Origin: Gemmatimonadota bacterium
GTDB lineage: Bacteria > Gemmatimonadota > Gemmatimonadetes > Longimicrobiales > Gaopeijiaceae
Direction: 5' to 3'
Assembly: GCA_022340865.1 (NCBI GenBank)
Contig: JAJDNC010000045.1
Coordinates: 1 to 38,342, forward strand
Length of the DNA: 38,342 nt
Shown: positions 1 through 7,875 of the stretch, one piece after another
Layout of the letters: each line of letters starts with the position of its first letter
Numbering within the stretch: the first letter of the stretch is position 1
Program-made: the position numbers and the translations under genes
The notes under the pieces: model-generated
Databases searched by the model: none
Seen by the model: only the letters and a program-made list of their open reading frames with translations
Told to the model about the DNA's origin: nothing

Positions 1-126
1 GCCCAGATCGACACGACCGCCGGTACGCTCCAGCACCTCGGCGCGTATGGCGTGTCCGTGCTTGGGCCCGTCCACGAGGGTCAGGAGGATGCGGAACTCC
101 GCGGGCGGCACCAGGTCGTCTGACAT
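1..126 (-). CDS. PadR-family transcriptional regulator (N-terminal part, cut by window edge)
   Basis: The first 42 codons are present, reading inward from an ATG at 124-126 and running off the left edge of the window. The peptide begins MSDDLVPPAEFRILLTL and continues with a GPKHGHAIRAEVLERTGG stretch, which is the usual start of the PadR winged-helix domain (helix 1, then the G-x-x-H/Y-G-x-x-I motif). PadR proteins are dimeric repressors that commonly repress themselves and a neighbouring transporter or enzyme. A 34-bp imperfect palindrome lies just upstream, a natural autoregulatory operator. It lies 67 bp downstream of the cyclodeaminase gene on the same strand. The effector and the C-terminal dimerisation region cannot be seen. 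Confidence 0.75.
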   Translation of the reverse strand, partial: MSDDLVPPAEFRILLTLVDGPKHGHAIRAEVLERTGGRVDLG

Positions 127-139
127 GTCGGCTCCAGAA

Positions 140-173
140 AATATCGCGCATCGTTACTACGTTGCACGATATT
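140..173. promoter_or_regulatory. 34-bp imperfect palindrome, likely PadR operator
   Basis: The two ends are AATATCG and CGATATT, and 13 of the 17 positions in each half-site pair across the dyad. It is an A/T-rich island in very GC-rich DNA and sits 14-47 bp upstream of the padR-like start codon. A dimeric winged-helix regulator would be expected to bind such a site. Assigning it to this PadR is inference from position. Confidence 0.6.
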
Positions 174-193
174 GTTGTTCGGAAGGGAAGCCG

Positions 194-1243
194 TCAAGGT
201 GCATCCCGCCCGAGCCCGGGCCGCGTGTCCCGAGCGGAGGCGCCGGTGAGCCTCCCCCACGCCGCCTCGGCGATGGCGGCGTCCTGCGCCCCCACGCCCG
301 TGAGGTCGCAGACGATGGTCTCGTCGCCCTCGCGACCCGGACGCTCGCCCACCACCACCTGGCCGAGCTCGGCGTGGACGTCCTCGGCCGACATGAGGCC
401 CGCGTCCACCGCGTGGTGGAGCTCGCCCAGGCGCAGGCACTGTCCGGTGGCGTCGGTGACCACCTTGTCGGCCGCGGCCACCACTTCGGCCGCCAGCTCG
501 CGCTTGTCCGGCCCGTCCGAGCCCAGCGCAATGACGGTGGCGCCCTGCGAGAGCATCCCCGGCAGCACCAGCGGCGCGCGGGACGGCGTGGCGGTGACCA
601 CCAGGTCGGCGCCTGCGACGGCCTCCTCCACGGAGGCGAAGGCGCTCACCGGAGCACCCAGCCCCCGCTCCATGTCGGCAGCGTATCCGCCGCGTGATGC
701 TTCCGTCCGCGACCAGACCCGCACCTCCGCGAAGGAGCGCACCAGCCGCATGAGGCGAAGCTGAAGGCGGGCCTGTACCCCGGCCCCCAGGACGGCGGCG
801 GTCAGCGCTCCGTCGGGCGCCAGATGTCGAACCGCCAGCGCCCCCGCCGCCGCCGTGCGGAGGTCGGTGAGGTACCCATTGTCGGCGAGGAGACCCAGAG
901 GAAAGCCCGTGGCCGCTTCGAAGACCAGGACGAGACCGGCTCCGGTGGGGAGGCCGCGGTCGGCGTTGCCATAGAATCCCGTGGCCACCTTGAAGGCGAA
1001 GATGGGGGAGCCCCCGAGAGCGGCTCCCTTCAGGTGCACCTCGCCCGGGGGGTCGGAGAGCTCGAGACCCAGGGGCGGGGGGACGCGTGCCGTGCCGCGC
1101 GCCAGAGCCCGGAAGGCGCGCTCGGCGCTGGCCAGCGCTGCCCATTCGTCCACGGCGGCATGGATCTCGGCTTCGGTGAAGACCCGGACGACCGGTCGGC
1201 CACCCCCTCCTGTAGTCCCGCCCTTCGCGGCTTCAGGCTCCAC
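194..1243 (-). CDS. Ornithine cyclodeaminase / mu-crystallin family protein (EutC-like)
   Basis: The protein has 349 residues and the fold signature of the ornithine cyclodeaminase/mu-crystallin family: a substrate-site segment with K85 (FAFKVATGFY), a Rossmann nucleotide-binding motif GAGVQA at 153-158, and a C-terminal DLTGVGAQD ending in D321. The GSDGPDKREL and LTGVGAQD segments resemble the cyclodeaminases called EutC in ectoine breakdown more than true ornithine cyclodeaminase, but no other ectoine genes are visible here. The substrate could be another amino acid or cyclic imine. The GTG start is supported by a GGAGG Shine-Dalgarno at 1252-1256. It begins 24 bp after the UvrC-like gene and is followed by padR, so the three may share a transcript. 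A second, divergent family member lies at 17328-18305. Confidence 0.85.
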   Translation of the reverse strand: MEPEAAKGGTTGGGGRPVVRVFTEAEIHAAVDEWAALASAERAFRALARGTARVPPPLGLELSDPPGEVHLKGAALGGSPIFAFKVATGFYGNADRGLPTGAGLVLVFEAATGFPLGLLADNGYLTDLRTAAAGALAVRHLAPDGALTAAVLGAGVQARLQLRLMRLVRSFAEVRVWSRTEASRGGYAADMERGLGAPVSAFASVEEAVAGADLVVTATPSRAPLVLPGMLSQGATVIALGSDGPDKRELAAEVVAAADKVVTDATGQCLRLGELHHAVDAGLMSAEDVHAELGQVVVGERPGREGDETIVCDLTGVGAQDAAIAEAAWGRLTGASARDTRPGLGRDAP

Positions 1244-1267
1244 GGCACGATCCTCCGGGCGTGAGCT

Positions 1268-2344
1268 TCATGCGGGCCGCCTCTCCTCCAGCCATCGCTC
1301 CGGTGACATGGTCCGGCGCCGCTCCTTCGGGTGCAACCGGAACCACCGAGCCACCAGGAGGATCTCGGCCGCCTCCTCGGGCTCGAGTCCCCCGGGTCCG
1401 GGATCCCGCTCGCCGTACACGTCCTCCACCGCCCGTGCCGCCCGCTCCCGCGCCCTGCGTCCCTTGGGGTACGGCAGAACCGCCCGGATGCGGCCCCTGC
1501 GCAGCAGGTACAGGCGGTCGTCGCCGCCGAAGCCGGGCACCCGGTACATGAACGTCAGGTCCTCCACGCGTCCCCGGAAGGCGACCAGGTCGTCGCGGAA
1601 CGCGCGCAGGCGCTCGAGACGATCGCGCAGGAGCGCAGCATACTCGAAGTCCATGCGACCCGCGGCGTCACCCATGCGCTCCTCCACCTCCCGCAGCGGT
1701 CCGTGGGCGCGCCCCTCCAGGAAGCGGCGCGCGACGTCCACGGCGTGGAGGTAGTCCTGCGAGGACGGGCGTCCACAGCACGGCGCCAGACACGTGCGCA
1801 GGTCCGCACGCATGCACCGGGGAGCCCTGTGCCCCTGGAAGATCTCGAGCTGGTCGCCGAAGAAGATGGGAGTGGAGCCCGGGCAGTCGCGCAGCCCCAG
1901 GACGTGGCTGAGCTCGCGGACGGTGCGCACCAGCGCCCCGACGCGCGGGAACGGGCCGTAGTACGTCGCTCCGTCCTCCGCGACGCGGGTCACGGGAAGA
2001 AGCCGGGGCGCCCGCTCCCGGGTGACCTTCACGAAGGCGTAGATGCGCCTGCGCTTGTGCTGGACGTTGAAGCGCGGCTGCCAGCGCTGGATGAGCTTCA
2101 TCTCGCGCACCAGCGCCGCGAACTCGTTGGGGATGTAGTCCCACGCCACACTCGACGCCTCGTGGGCCAGCTCCCAGGCCTTGTCGCCCCGCGGCGCCCG
2201 GAAGTACGAGAGCAGGCGGGTGCGTACGCGCACCGACTTCCCCACGTACAGGAGCTCGTCCCCGGGTCCGAAGAAGCGGTACACCCCCGGGCGGTCCTCC
2301 ACCTGGGAACGGACCTGCTCACGGAGGGCCGGGTTGGGGTGCAT
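1268..2344 (-). CDS. UvrC N-terminal-half / Cho-like GIY-YIG endonuclease
   Basis: The 358-residue protein matches only the first half of UvrC, the excinuclease subunit that makes the 3' incision. Visible in order: a GIY-YIG nuclease domain at about 18-95 (PGVYRF, LLYVGKS, metal-ligand E74 in NEFAALVRE), a cysteine set C154, C177, C185 and C189 with the spacing that holds the Fe-S cluster in UvrC, and a UVR motif at about 216-250 that in UvrC binds UvrB. It stops before the RNase H-like 5'-incision domain and the helix-hairpin-helix repeats of a ~600-residue UvrC. This architecture is like E. coli Cho, an alternative 3'-incision nuclease, but with an added UVR motif. The start ATG at 2344 was chosen because family similarity begins there; a longer in-frame ATG exists at 2470. 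Downstream is the cyclodeaminase gene, with no obvious functional link. Confidence 0.85.
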   Translation of the reverse strand: MHPNPALREQVRSQVEDRPGVYRFFGPGDELLYVGKSVRVRTRLLSYFRAPRGDKAWELAHEASSVAWDYIPNEFAALVREMKLIQRWQPRFNVQHKRRRIYAFVKVTRERAPRLLPVTRVAEDGATYYGPFPRVGALVRTVRELSHVLGLRDCPGSTPIFFGDQLEIFQGHRAPRCMRADLRTCLAPCCGRPSSQDYLHAVDVARRFLEGRAHGPLREVEERMGDAAGRMDFEYAALLRDRLERLRAFRDDLVAFRGRVEDLTFMYRVPGFGGDDRLYLLRRGRIRAVLPYPKGRRARERAARAVEDVYGERDPGPGGLEPEEAAEILLVARWFRLHPKERRRTMSPERWLEERRPA

Positions 2345-2615
2345 CGACGACTCGGGGCTGCGGGAAGCGTGGGCCGAGGTACGGGCGACGCGACTGCGGA
2401 GAACCGATCCCGCAGGCGTCTTCGCTTTTCCTTCGGGAAGATAGGGCCGCATGCTCCCAGCGCCAGCCACGGCGGCGCGCGGGGGCGACGGCGAGGGGCC
2501 CCGAGGGGACCGGGGTGGGGCACGCGCTCGCGGGACGGTCGTCCCCTCCTCGCAGGCACGTGAGTGCGTCCCGTTCCGTCATTGCTCAACCCAGGGGTGG
2601 GATCTACTGTCGGGC

Positions 2616-3911
2616 ATGGACGGGCCGACACACGGGAAGCTGATCCGGGATCCGCTCTGGAACACCATCCACCTGGATTCCACCGCGGCGCGCATCGTGG
2701 ACACGGCGGAGTTCCAGCGCCTGCGGTATATCCGCCAGCTGGGGCTGGCGCACCTGGTGTATCCGGGTGCCACGCACACGCGCTTCGACCACGCGCTGGG
2801 CGTCTATCACCTGACGGTGACGGCGCTGCGCACCCTGCGGGAGCGGGGGGCCTCGCCTCCCGAGGCGTGGGAGGGGGAGGAGCTGGTGCCGTACGCCGCC
2901 CTGCTCCACGACATCGGGCACTACGCTTTCAGCCACGCCCTCGAGGAGCTGGAGGGGGACGTGCCGGCGGACCACGAGGAGCTGAGCCGGCGCTTCTTCG
3001 CCTCTCCGGCGCTGCGGGATGCGCTGGCGCCGCTGGGGCTGGGGGCGTCGGAGCGGATCTACGAGATCATCCGGGGCGAAAGCCGCATCGCCCTGCGCGG
3101 CCTGGTGAGCGGGAGCCTGGACCTGGACAAGATGGAGTACCTGAGGCGGGACGCGCGCTTCTGCGGGGTGCCCTACGGTGAGGTGGACGTGGACCGCCTG
3201 CTCCAGGGTCTCGTTCTGCTTCCGGACCCGGAGACCGGGGCGTGGGAGGTGGGAGTCCACGAGAAGGCGGTGTCGGCGCTGGAGTCGCTGCTGTTCGCGA
3301 AGTACCAGATGTTCAGAAACGTCTACTGGCATCACGGGGTGCGGGCGGCGACGGCGCTGTACAAGCGGATCGTGGAGGAGGCGGTGCGCGGGGGTCTGCT
3401 CGATCCGGAGGAGCTGGTGGGCCCCACCGACGAGGAGCTTCTGTACGAGATCTCGCGCCGGGCGCTGGAGGACGACTCGGAGGTTGCGGAACGGCTGTCG
3501 GGACGCTGGATGCCGGCGCTTCGCCACCGGCGGCTTCCCAAGCGTGCCGTGGAGCTCACGGCCGCCGATCTGCGGGGGCGCCGGATCGAGGACTGGGCGG
3601 GGGGGGAGTCCCCGTGGAAGCGGGCCATCGAGGACGAGCTGGCGCGGGATCTCGCCCTGGAGCCCGGCGAGGTGATCATCGATTTCCCGTCGAAGAGGGC
3701 GATGTTCCAGCTGGACGTGCTGGTGGAGCGCAAGGACGGGTCGGTGCAGCGCCTTGGGTCCGAGGGGCTCCCGGGGCTCGTGGATCTGCCCCGGGTGGCC
3801 CGGGAGCTCTACACCACCGCCCGGGTGCTGCGGGTCTTCACGCTGGAGCGCAGGAAGCTCGACCCGGAGCGCCTGCTGGAGCGGATCTCACGTCCGGTGG
3901 AAGAGTCGTGA
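2616..3911 (+). CDS. HD-domain phosphohydrolase (COG1078/SAMHD1-like)
   Basis: The 431-residue protein opens with DGPTHGKLIRDPLWNTI, typical of the COG1078 group of HD phosphohydrolases related to dNTP triphosphohydrolases. The metal-binding HD motifs are HTRFDH at 54-59 and LLHDIGHYAFSH, with H98, D99, H102 and H107. Characterised relatives hydrolyse dNTPs or other nucleotides, some under allosteric control; the substrate here is not determined. ATG 2616 fits the family N-terminus; the open frame continues upstream to 2451 but without family-like sequence. It is transcribed divergently from the UvrC-like gene across 271 bp, and ends only 3 bp from the convergent PP2C gene. Confidence 0.88.
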   Translation: MDGPTHGKLIRDPLWNTIHLDSTAARIVDTAEFQRLRYIRQLGLAHLVYPGATHTRFDHALGVYHLTVTALRTLRERGASPPEAWEGEELVPYAALLHDIGHYAFSHALEELEGDVPADHEELSRRFFASPALRDALAPLGLGASERIYEIIRGESRIALRGLVSGSLDLDKMEYLRRDARFCGVPYGEVDVDRLLQGLVLLPDPETGAWEVGVHEKAVSALESLLFAKYQMFRNVYWHHGVRAATALYKRIVEEAVRGGLLDPEELVGPTDEELLYEISRRALEDDSEVAERLSGRWMPALRHRRLPKRAVELTAADLRGRRIEDWAGGESPWKRAIEDELARDLALEPGEVIIDFPSKRAMFQLDVLVERKDGSVQRLGSEGLPGLVDLPRVARELYTTARVLRVFTLERRKLDPERLLERISRPVEES

Positions 3912-3914
3912 GCC

Positions 3915-4706
3915 TCACTCCACGAGGGCGATCACCACGGTGACGTTGTCGTACCCCCCGAGCTCGTTGGCCCTCTCCACCAGGGCCCGTGCGGCCGTCT
4001 CGCCGCGGGCGGCCCCGCCGGCCTCCGTGAGCCGCTGAAGCAGCGTCGCGGCGATGTCGTCGTCCTCCACCATGCCCACGAGCCCGTCCGTGCAGAGCAG
4101 GTAGGCGTCGTTCGCCGCCACGTTTCCGGTGAGCACGTGAGGGTACGGCTCATCCTCGAGGCCCAGACACTGGGTGAGGATGTGCCCGAAAGGATGGTGT
4201 CGCGCCTGTTCGGGGGTCATCCGCGCTGCGTCGACCTGGGTCTGGACCCAGGTGTCGTCCCGGGTCAACGCGGTGAGCTTTCCCCCGCGCAGCCGGTACG
4301 CCCGGGAATCGCCCACGTGCCCCACGGCGAAGATCCCCGTGTGTGCGTCGATGGCCAGGGCGGTGAGCGTCGTGCCCATCCCCGAGAGCTCCGACCGTTC
4401 CTCCGCCTCCGCCCGGACGGCGGCGTGAGCGGAATGGACCGATTCAACCATGGCCCGGTCCAGATGGGCGGCGCTACGATGGGGGTCGGAAGAGACTGCG
4501 TCCTCCACGGAGGTGACGTGGCGCTCCAGGGATGCCGCAACGGTGGTGGCGGCGATTCGGCTGGCCACGTCCCCACCAGGGTGACCGCCCATGCCGTCTG
4601 CGATCACCGCGATGCCCAGGGCGGGCGTGAGGGACATGCTGTCCTCGTTGCGTTTCCTGACCTGGCCGATGTCGCTCACGCCCGAGATGGTGACCCGGTA
4701 GTCCAC
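3915..4706 (-). CDS. PP2C-family serine/threonine protein phosphatase
   Basis: This is a complete bacterial PP2C (Stp/PrpC type) of about 263 residues, the metal-dependent phosphatase that reverses Hanks-type kinase phosphorylation. Motifs in order: RKRNED (metal ligand D22), ADGMGGHPGGDVAS (D37), GTTLTAL, VGHVGDSRAY, LTRDDTW, a TDG motif in LLCTDGLVGMVED, and the closing GGYDNVTVVIA. No transmembrane or sensor domain is present, so it is cytoplasmic. I chose the GTG at 4704-4706 because the conserved domain starts right there; an in-frame ATG at 4793 would add 29 arginine- and proline-rich residues without homology. No partner kinase is in the window. It shares the 435-bp region before the sigma factor gene as a divergent promoter. 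Confidence 0.9.
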   Translation of the reverse strand: MDYRVTISGVSDIGQVRKRNEDSMSLTPALGIAVIADGMGGHPGGDVASRIAATTVAASLERHVTSVEDAVSSDPHRSAAHLDRAMVESVHSAHAAVRAEAEERSELSGMGTTLTALAIDAHTGIFAVGHVGDSRAYRLRGGKLTALTRDDTWVQTQVDAARMTPEQARHHPFGHILTQCLGLEDEPYPHVLTGNVAANDAYLLCTDGLVGMVEDDDIAATLLQRLTEAGGAARGETAARALVERANELGGYDNVTVVIALVE

Positions 4707-5141
4707 GGTGTGTCGAGACCTTGAGGAGAGGGCCCGGTGAGGATGAGGAGCCAAGGTAGGCGCACCCCCTCGGGGACGGCAACACGAATGCACCGCGAGG
4801 GGTCATTGAAGAGGCGTTGGATCGTCGTCGGCAGTCGTTCTCCGGGGAGCCCGAAACGGCCCTGAAAGAGCCGGAACTCCCCTTTGCAGGAGGGTTACCA
4901 GAGGGAGGGCTCGGGAGGTACCATCGTCGGCACCGTCGGCAGGGAGCGTCATGCTCCGGCGGGCGCCGCGGCGAGGGAACCCGGTCCAGCGGCCGGAGTA
5001 CCAAGGCAACCGGTCTGGTTGACAGTTGATAGGTGCTTCGGCATTTTGCAAGGCTTCATACCTTCCGCCGGAGCAAAGGCAGTCCCGAGGCGAAAAACGA
5101 CCGGTTCTCAAGCGAATCGCGCGATAAGGAGCATAGAGACG
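4707..5141. other. Divergent control region between PP2C and sigma factor genes
   Basis: No convincing protein is seen in these 435 bp. The right part holds a sigma-70-type promoter for the sigma factor gene (annotated separately). Further left are purine-rich GGAGG-like runs and a small hairpin GGAGC-GTCAT-GCTCC near 4942-4956. An open frame from 4884 reads into the sigma gene in frame, but its extra 86 residues do not look like a sigma N-terminus. Confidence 0.5.
5019..5047 (+). promoter_or_regulatory. Sigma-70-type promoter for the sigma factor gene
   Basis: A perfect -35 hexamer TTGACA at 5019-5024 is followed, after 17 bp, by CATTTT at 5042-5047, a weak -10. Transcription from here would give a leader of roughly 85-90 nt before the ATG at 5142. 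The -35 is strong, the -10 only half matches, so the assignment is moderate. Confidence 0.45.
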
Positions 5142-6044
5142 ATGGCCGCTGCCCCAACGAGCCGGCGCCGGAAGCGGAAGGGGAAGAACCTCCTTTCCGG
5201 CTTCGACGCGAGCGTCGAAGAGCAGAGCGCCCTCGACCAGTACCTCCGTGACGTGAGCCGCCACGAGCTCATCACTCCCGACCGGGAGAAGGAGCTCGGC
5301 GCCCGTGCGCAGAAGGGTGACGAAGAGGCGATCCAGGAGCTCGCGCGAGCGAACCTGCGCTTCGTCATCAGCGTGGCGAAGAAGTACCAGAACCGCGGCG
5401 TCTCCCTCACGGACCTGATCCAGGAAGGAAACGTCGGCCTGGTCACGGCTGCCCGGAAGTTCGATCCGGAGCAGGGGGTGAAGTTCATCTCCTATGCCGT
5501 GTGGTGGATCCGGCAGGCCATCCTGGCCTCGCTGGCCAATCACGGCCGGGCGGTGCGCGTGCCCCTGAACCGCGCCAGCGATCTCGCGCGGATCTTCCGC
5601 GAGAAGGAGCGCCTCAAGCAGGAGAAGGGCCGGGAGCCCACCACCGACGAGCTGGCGGTGGCCACCGACCTGACCCCCGAGCTGGTGGAGTCTCTGCAGA
5701 CCCTGAACGCCGCGGAGATCCGCCTGGACGCGCCCATCGGGGACTCCGAGGACTCGCAGCTCGTGGAGCGCTTTATCACCGAGGAGGCTGCGGAGCCCGA
5801 GGTGGAGGTGGAGAGCCGCCTGCTCACCGAGGCCATCACCGAGGCCCTTTCCACCCTGGAGGCTCGGGATGCGAAGGTGCTCCGGCTGTACTTCGGTCTG
5901 GAGGGCGAGCGCGAGCACACGCTGGAGGAGATCGGGAACATGCTGGGCGTGACGCGCGAGCGGATCCGCCAGCTCCGTGACCGTGCCCTCCGGCGTCTGC
6001 GGGAGGGCGAGCGGGGCAGCGCGCTGGAGTCGTTCGCGGCGTGA
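5142..6044 (+). CDS. rpoD: RpoD/SigA-like RNA polymerase sigma-70 factor (short form)
   Basis: The 300-residue protein has sigma regions 1.2, 2, 3 and 4: the LDQYLRDVSRHELIT segment of region 1.2, ANLRFVISVAKKYQNRG and LIQEGNVGL of region 2, VKFISYAVWWIRQAI of 2.3-2.4, region 3 from about 150, and the helix-turn-helix HTLEEIGNMLGVTRERIRQL of 4.2. The long acidic region 1.1 and non-conserved insert of large RpoD proteins are missing; instead there is a short basic tail (RRRKRKGKN). It is therefore a compact group 1 or a group 2 sigma; whether it is the primary one cannot be told from this window. ATG 5142 is preceded by a good Shine-Dalgarno TAAGGAG at 5125-5131. It carries its own promoter and a strong downstream hairpin, so is probably monocistronic. 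Confidence 0.93.
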   Translation: MAAAPTSRRRKRKGKNLLSGFDASVEEQSALDQYLRDVSRHELITPDREKELGARAQKGDEEAIQELARANLRFVISVAKKYQNRGVSLTDLIQEGNVGLVTAARKFDPEQGVKFISYAVWWIRQAILASLANHGRAVRVPLNRASDLARIFREKERLKQEKGREPTTDELAVATDLTPELVESLQTLNAAEIRLDAPIGDSEDSQLVERFITEEAAEPEVEVESRLLTEAITEALSTLEARDAKVLRLYFGLEGEREHTLEEIGNMLGVTRERIRQLRDRALRRLREGERGSALESFAA

Positions 6045-6081
6045 GCCCCCGGCCGGCCCTGCCGGTATGGAATGGGGTGAG

Positions 6082-6119
6082 CCCCTCGCTGGAATCTCGT
6101 GGATTCCGGCGGGGGGTTT
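6082..6119 (+). terminator. Intrinsic terminator-like hairpin after the sigma factor gene
   Basis: The arms 6082-6096 and 6102-6116 pair over 15 bp (two G-T wobbles) around a 5-base loop TCGTG, followed by only three T residues. The stem is very stable; the short T-tract makes termination efficiency uncertain. Its position argues that the next gene starts after it. Confidence 0.65.
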
Positions 6120-6141
6120 CGCGTTGGGGGAGGCCGGGGGC

Positions 6142-7071
6142 GTGACGGACGCCGGGCTCCCGTCGGCCGAGGGTATCGTCTGCTGCCTCGGCGGTGGGGT
6201 CTACGAGGTGCTCCTGGATGACGGCAACGTGGTGGAGGCCGCCCTCCGGGGTCGCCTCAAGCTGGAGGTCCGCACCGGCGACAAGGTGGTGGTGGGGGAT
6301 CGGGTGGGCCTCGAGCGGGTGGGCGGCGCGTGGGTGGTGGAACGTGTGGGCCCGAGGCGCACCGCCATCGTGCGGCGGGGGCTCCGGGGGCGGCACCCGA
6401 AGGTGGTGGCCGCGAACCTGGACCGGGCCATGGTCGTGGTGGCAGCCCGGGAGCCCGACCTCTCGCACGGGCTCGTGGACCGGCTGCTGGCCGTGGCCGA
6501 GGACTCGGGCATGCACCCCGTCCTCGTGGTGAACAAGGTGGATCTCGACGGGGGACGGGAGGTGGCGCGGGAGGTGAGCGCCCTGTACGGCGGCGTCGGA
6601 TACCAGGTGCTCCCCACCAGCGCGCTCACCGGCGAGGGAGTGGCCCGCCTCACCGGGGTGCTGTGCCAGGGGGCGACGGCCCTGGTGGGGCCGTCGGGCG
6701 TCGGCAAGAGCAGCCTGTTGAACGCCATCGACCCCGGCCTCGAGCTGCGCATCGGCGATCTGTCGCGCGGGATCCGCCGCGGGCGCCATACCACCGTCGG
6801 GGTGCGTCTGGTGCCGCTGGCGTGCGGCGGCCTCGTGGTGGACACGCCGGGCTTCGGTGACGTGGGCCTCTGGGAGGTGGCGCCGGAGGACGTCGAGCAC
6901 TGCTTTCCCGACCTGGCGGCCCACCGAGGCGGGTGCCGGCACAGGAGGTGTGCCCACCTGAAGGAGGAGGGGTGCGCGGTGCGCGCCGCCGTGGAGCGGG
7001 GTGACGTGGCGGAAAGCAGGTACCGGAGCTACGTGGCGCTGCGCGGGGAGGTCGAGAGATCCATGTCCTGA
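6142..7071 (+). CDS. rsgA: Ribosome small-subunit-dependent GTPase A (RsgA/YjeQ)
   Basis: The 309-residue protein is a circularly permuted GTPase that helps late 30S subunit maturation. An N-terminal OB fold (about 8-75) is followed by the GTPase motifs in permuted order: NKVD at 131-134 (G4), GPSGVGKS at 183-190 (P-loop), and DTPGFGD at 234-240 (G3). The C-terminal zinc site is C265, C270, H272 and C278. I chose the GTG at 6142 because it has a GGGGGAGG-type ribosome site at about 6126-6133; the earlier in-frame ATG at 6067 lies upstream of the terminator hairpin and lacks a ribosome site. It is followed by the convergent importer operon. Confidence 0.92.
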   Translation: MTDAGLPSAEGIVCCLGGGVYEVLLDDGNVVEAALRGRLKLEVRTGDKVVVGDRVGLERVGGAWVVERVGPRRTAIVRRGLRGRHPKVVAANLDRAMVVVAAREPDLSHGLVDRLLAVAEDSGMHPVLVVNKVDLDGGREVAREVSALYGGVGYQVLPTSALTGEGVARLTGVLCQGATALVGPSGVGKSSLLNAIDPGLELRIGDLSRGIRRGRHTTVGVRLVPLACGGLVVDTPGFGDVGLWEVAPEDVEHCFPDLAAHRGGCRHRRCAHLKEEGCAVRAAVERGDVAESRYRSYVALRGEVERSMS

Positions 7072-7077
7072 CGGGAT

Positions 7078-7875
7078 CTACGCCCCCGTCGCCTCCCCGG
7101 ACCGCAGGGGGGTGACCCGGGGCACGCCCGTCGCCGGGTCCTCGCGCACCGCGATGGGCCACCTGTACACCTCCCGCAGCACCTCTGCGCGTAGCACCTC
7201 CGCGGGGGCGCCCTCGGCGGCCACGCTGCCCCGGGAGAGCAGCAGCATCCGGTCGGCGAAGCGCGCGGCCATGTCGAGACCGTGGGTGACGACCAACACG
7301 GTCATACCCGAGTCGGCGGAGGCGCGCAGGAGCTCCAGGATCGCCATCTGGTGGCGGATGTCGAGGCTGGCCGTGGGCTCGTCCAGCACCAGCGCCCTCG
7401 GCTCCTGAGCGAGAGCGCGGGCTATACGCACACGCTGGAGCTCGCCTCCCGAGAGCGTCGTCACGTCGCGGCCGGCCAGGTCCGTCACGTCGCAGGCGGA
7501 GAGCGCGTGGGCCACCGCGGCCCGATCGCCTTCGCCCTCCCCGCGCAGGGCCCCCAGGTGCGGGTAGCGGCCCATGCCCACGAGCTCCCGCGCGGTGAGG
7601 GGGAACGCGATGGCCTCACCCTGGGGGACGACACCCACCGCCCGCGCCACCTCCCCCCGGGTCCAGGTGCGGACGTCGCGTCCGTCCACCAGGGCGCGGC
7701 CCGCGCGGATCCTCACCACGCCGAGGAGCGCCTTCATGAGGGTGGACTTGCCCGACCCGTTGGGTCCGAGCACGGCGTACAGACAGCCGTCGGGCACGGA
7801 CATGGACACGCCGTCCAGGGCGGCGCGCGCGCTGCCGGCATAGCGCACGACCAGATCCTCCGTGCCGAACCTCAC
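7078..7875 (-). CDS. ABC importer ATPase (BtuD/FecE-like)
   Basis: The 265-residue ATPase carries Walker A GPNGSGKST, a Q-loop in VPQGE, signature LSGGELQRVRIARAL, Walker B LVLDEPTASLD and an H-loop in VTHGLD. This is the energy subunit of a type II importer for vitamin B12, heme or ferric siderophores. It begins at a GTG that overlaps the TGA of the permease (GTGA, 7872-7875), so the two are translationally coupled. The C-terminal REVYRWPIAVREDPATG segment is common in BtuD/FecE-type ATPases. The substrate cannot be fixed from sequence alone. Confidence 0.92.
   Translation of the reverse strand: MRFGTEDLVVRYAGSARAALDGVSMSVPDGCLYAVLGPNGSGKSTLMKALLGVVRIRAGRALVDGRDVRTWTRGEVARAVGVVPQGEAIAFPLTARELVGMGRYPHLGALRGEGEGDRAAVAHALSACDVTDLAGRDVTTLSGGELQRVRIARALAQEPRALVLDEPTASLDIRHQMAILELLRASADSGMTVLVVTHGLDMAARFADRMLLLSRGSVAAEGAPAEVLRAEVLREVYRWPIAVREDPATGVPRVTPLRSGEATGA

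Noticed and set aside
2451..2615. N-terminal extension of the HD phosphohydrolase
   Set aside because: The 55 extra residues are proline/arginine/glycine-rich and lack family similarity; the family start fits ATG 2616.
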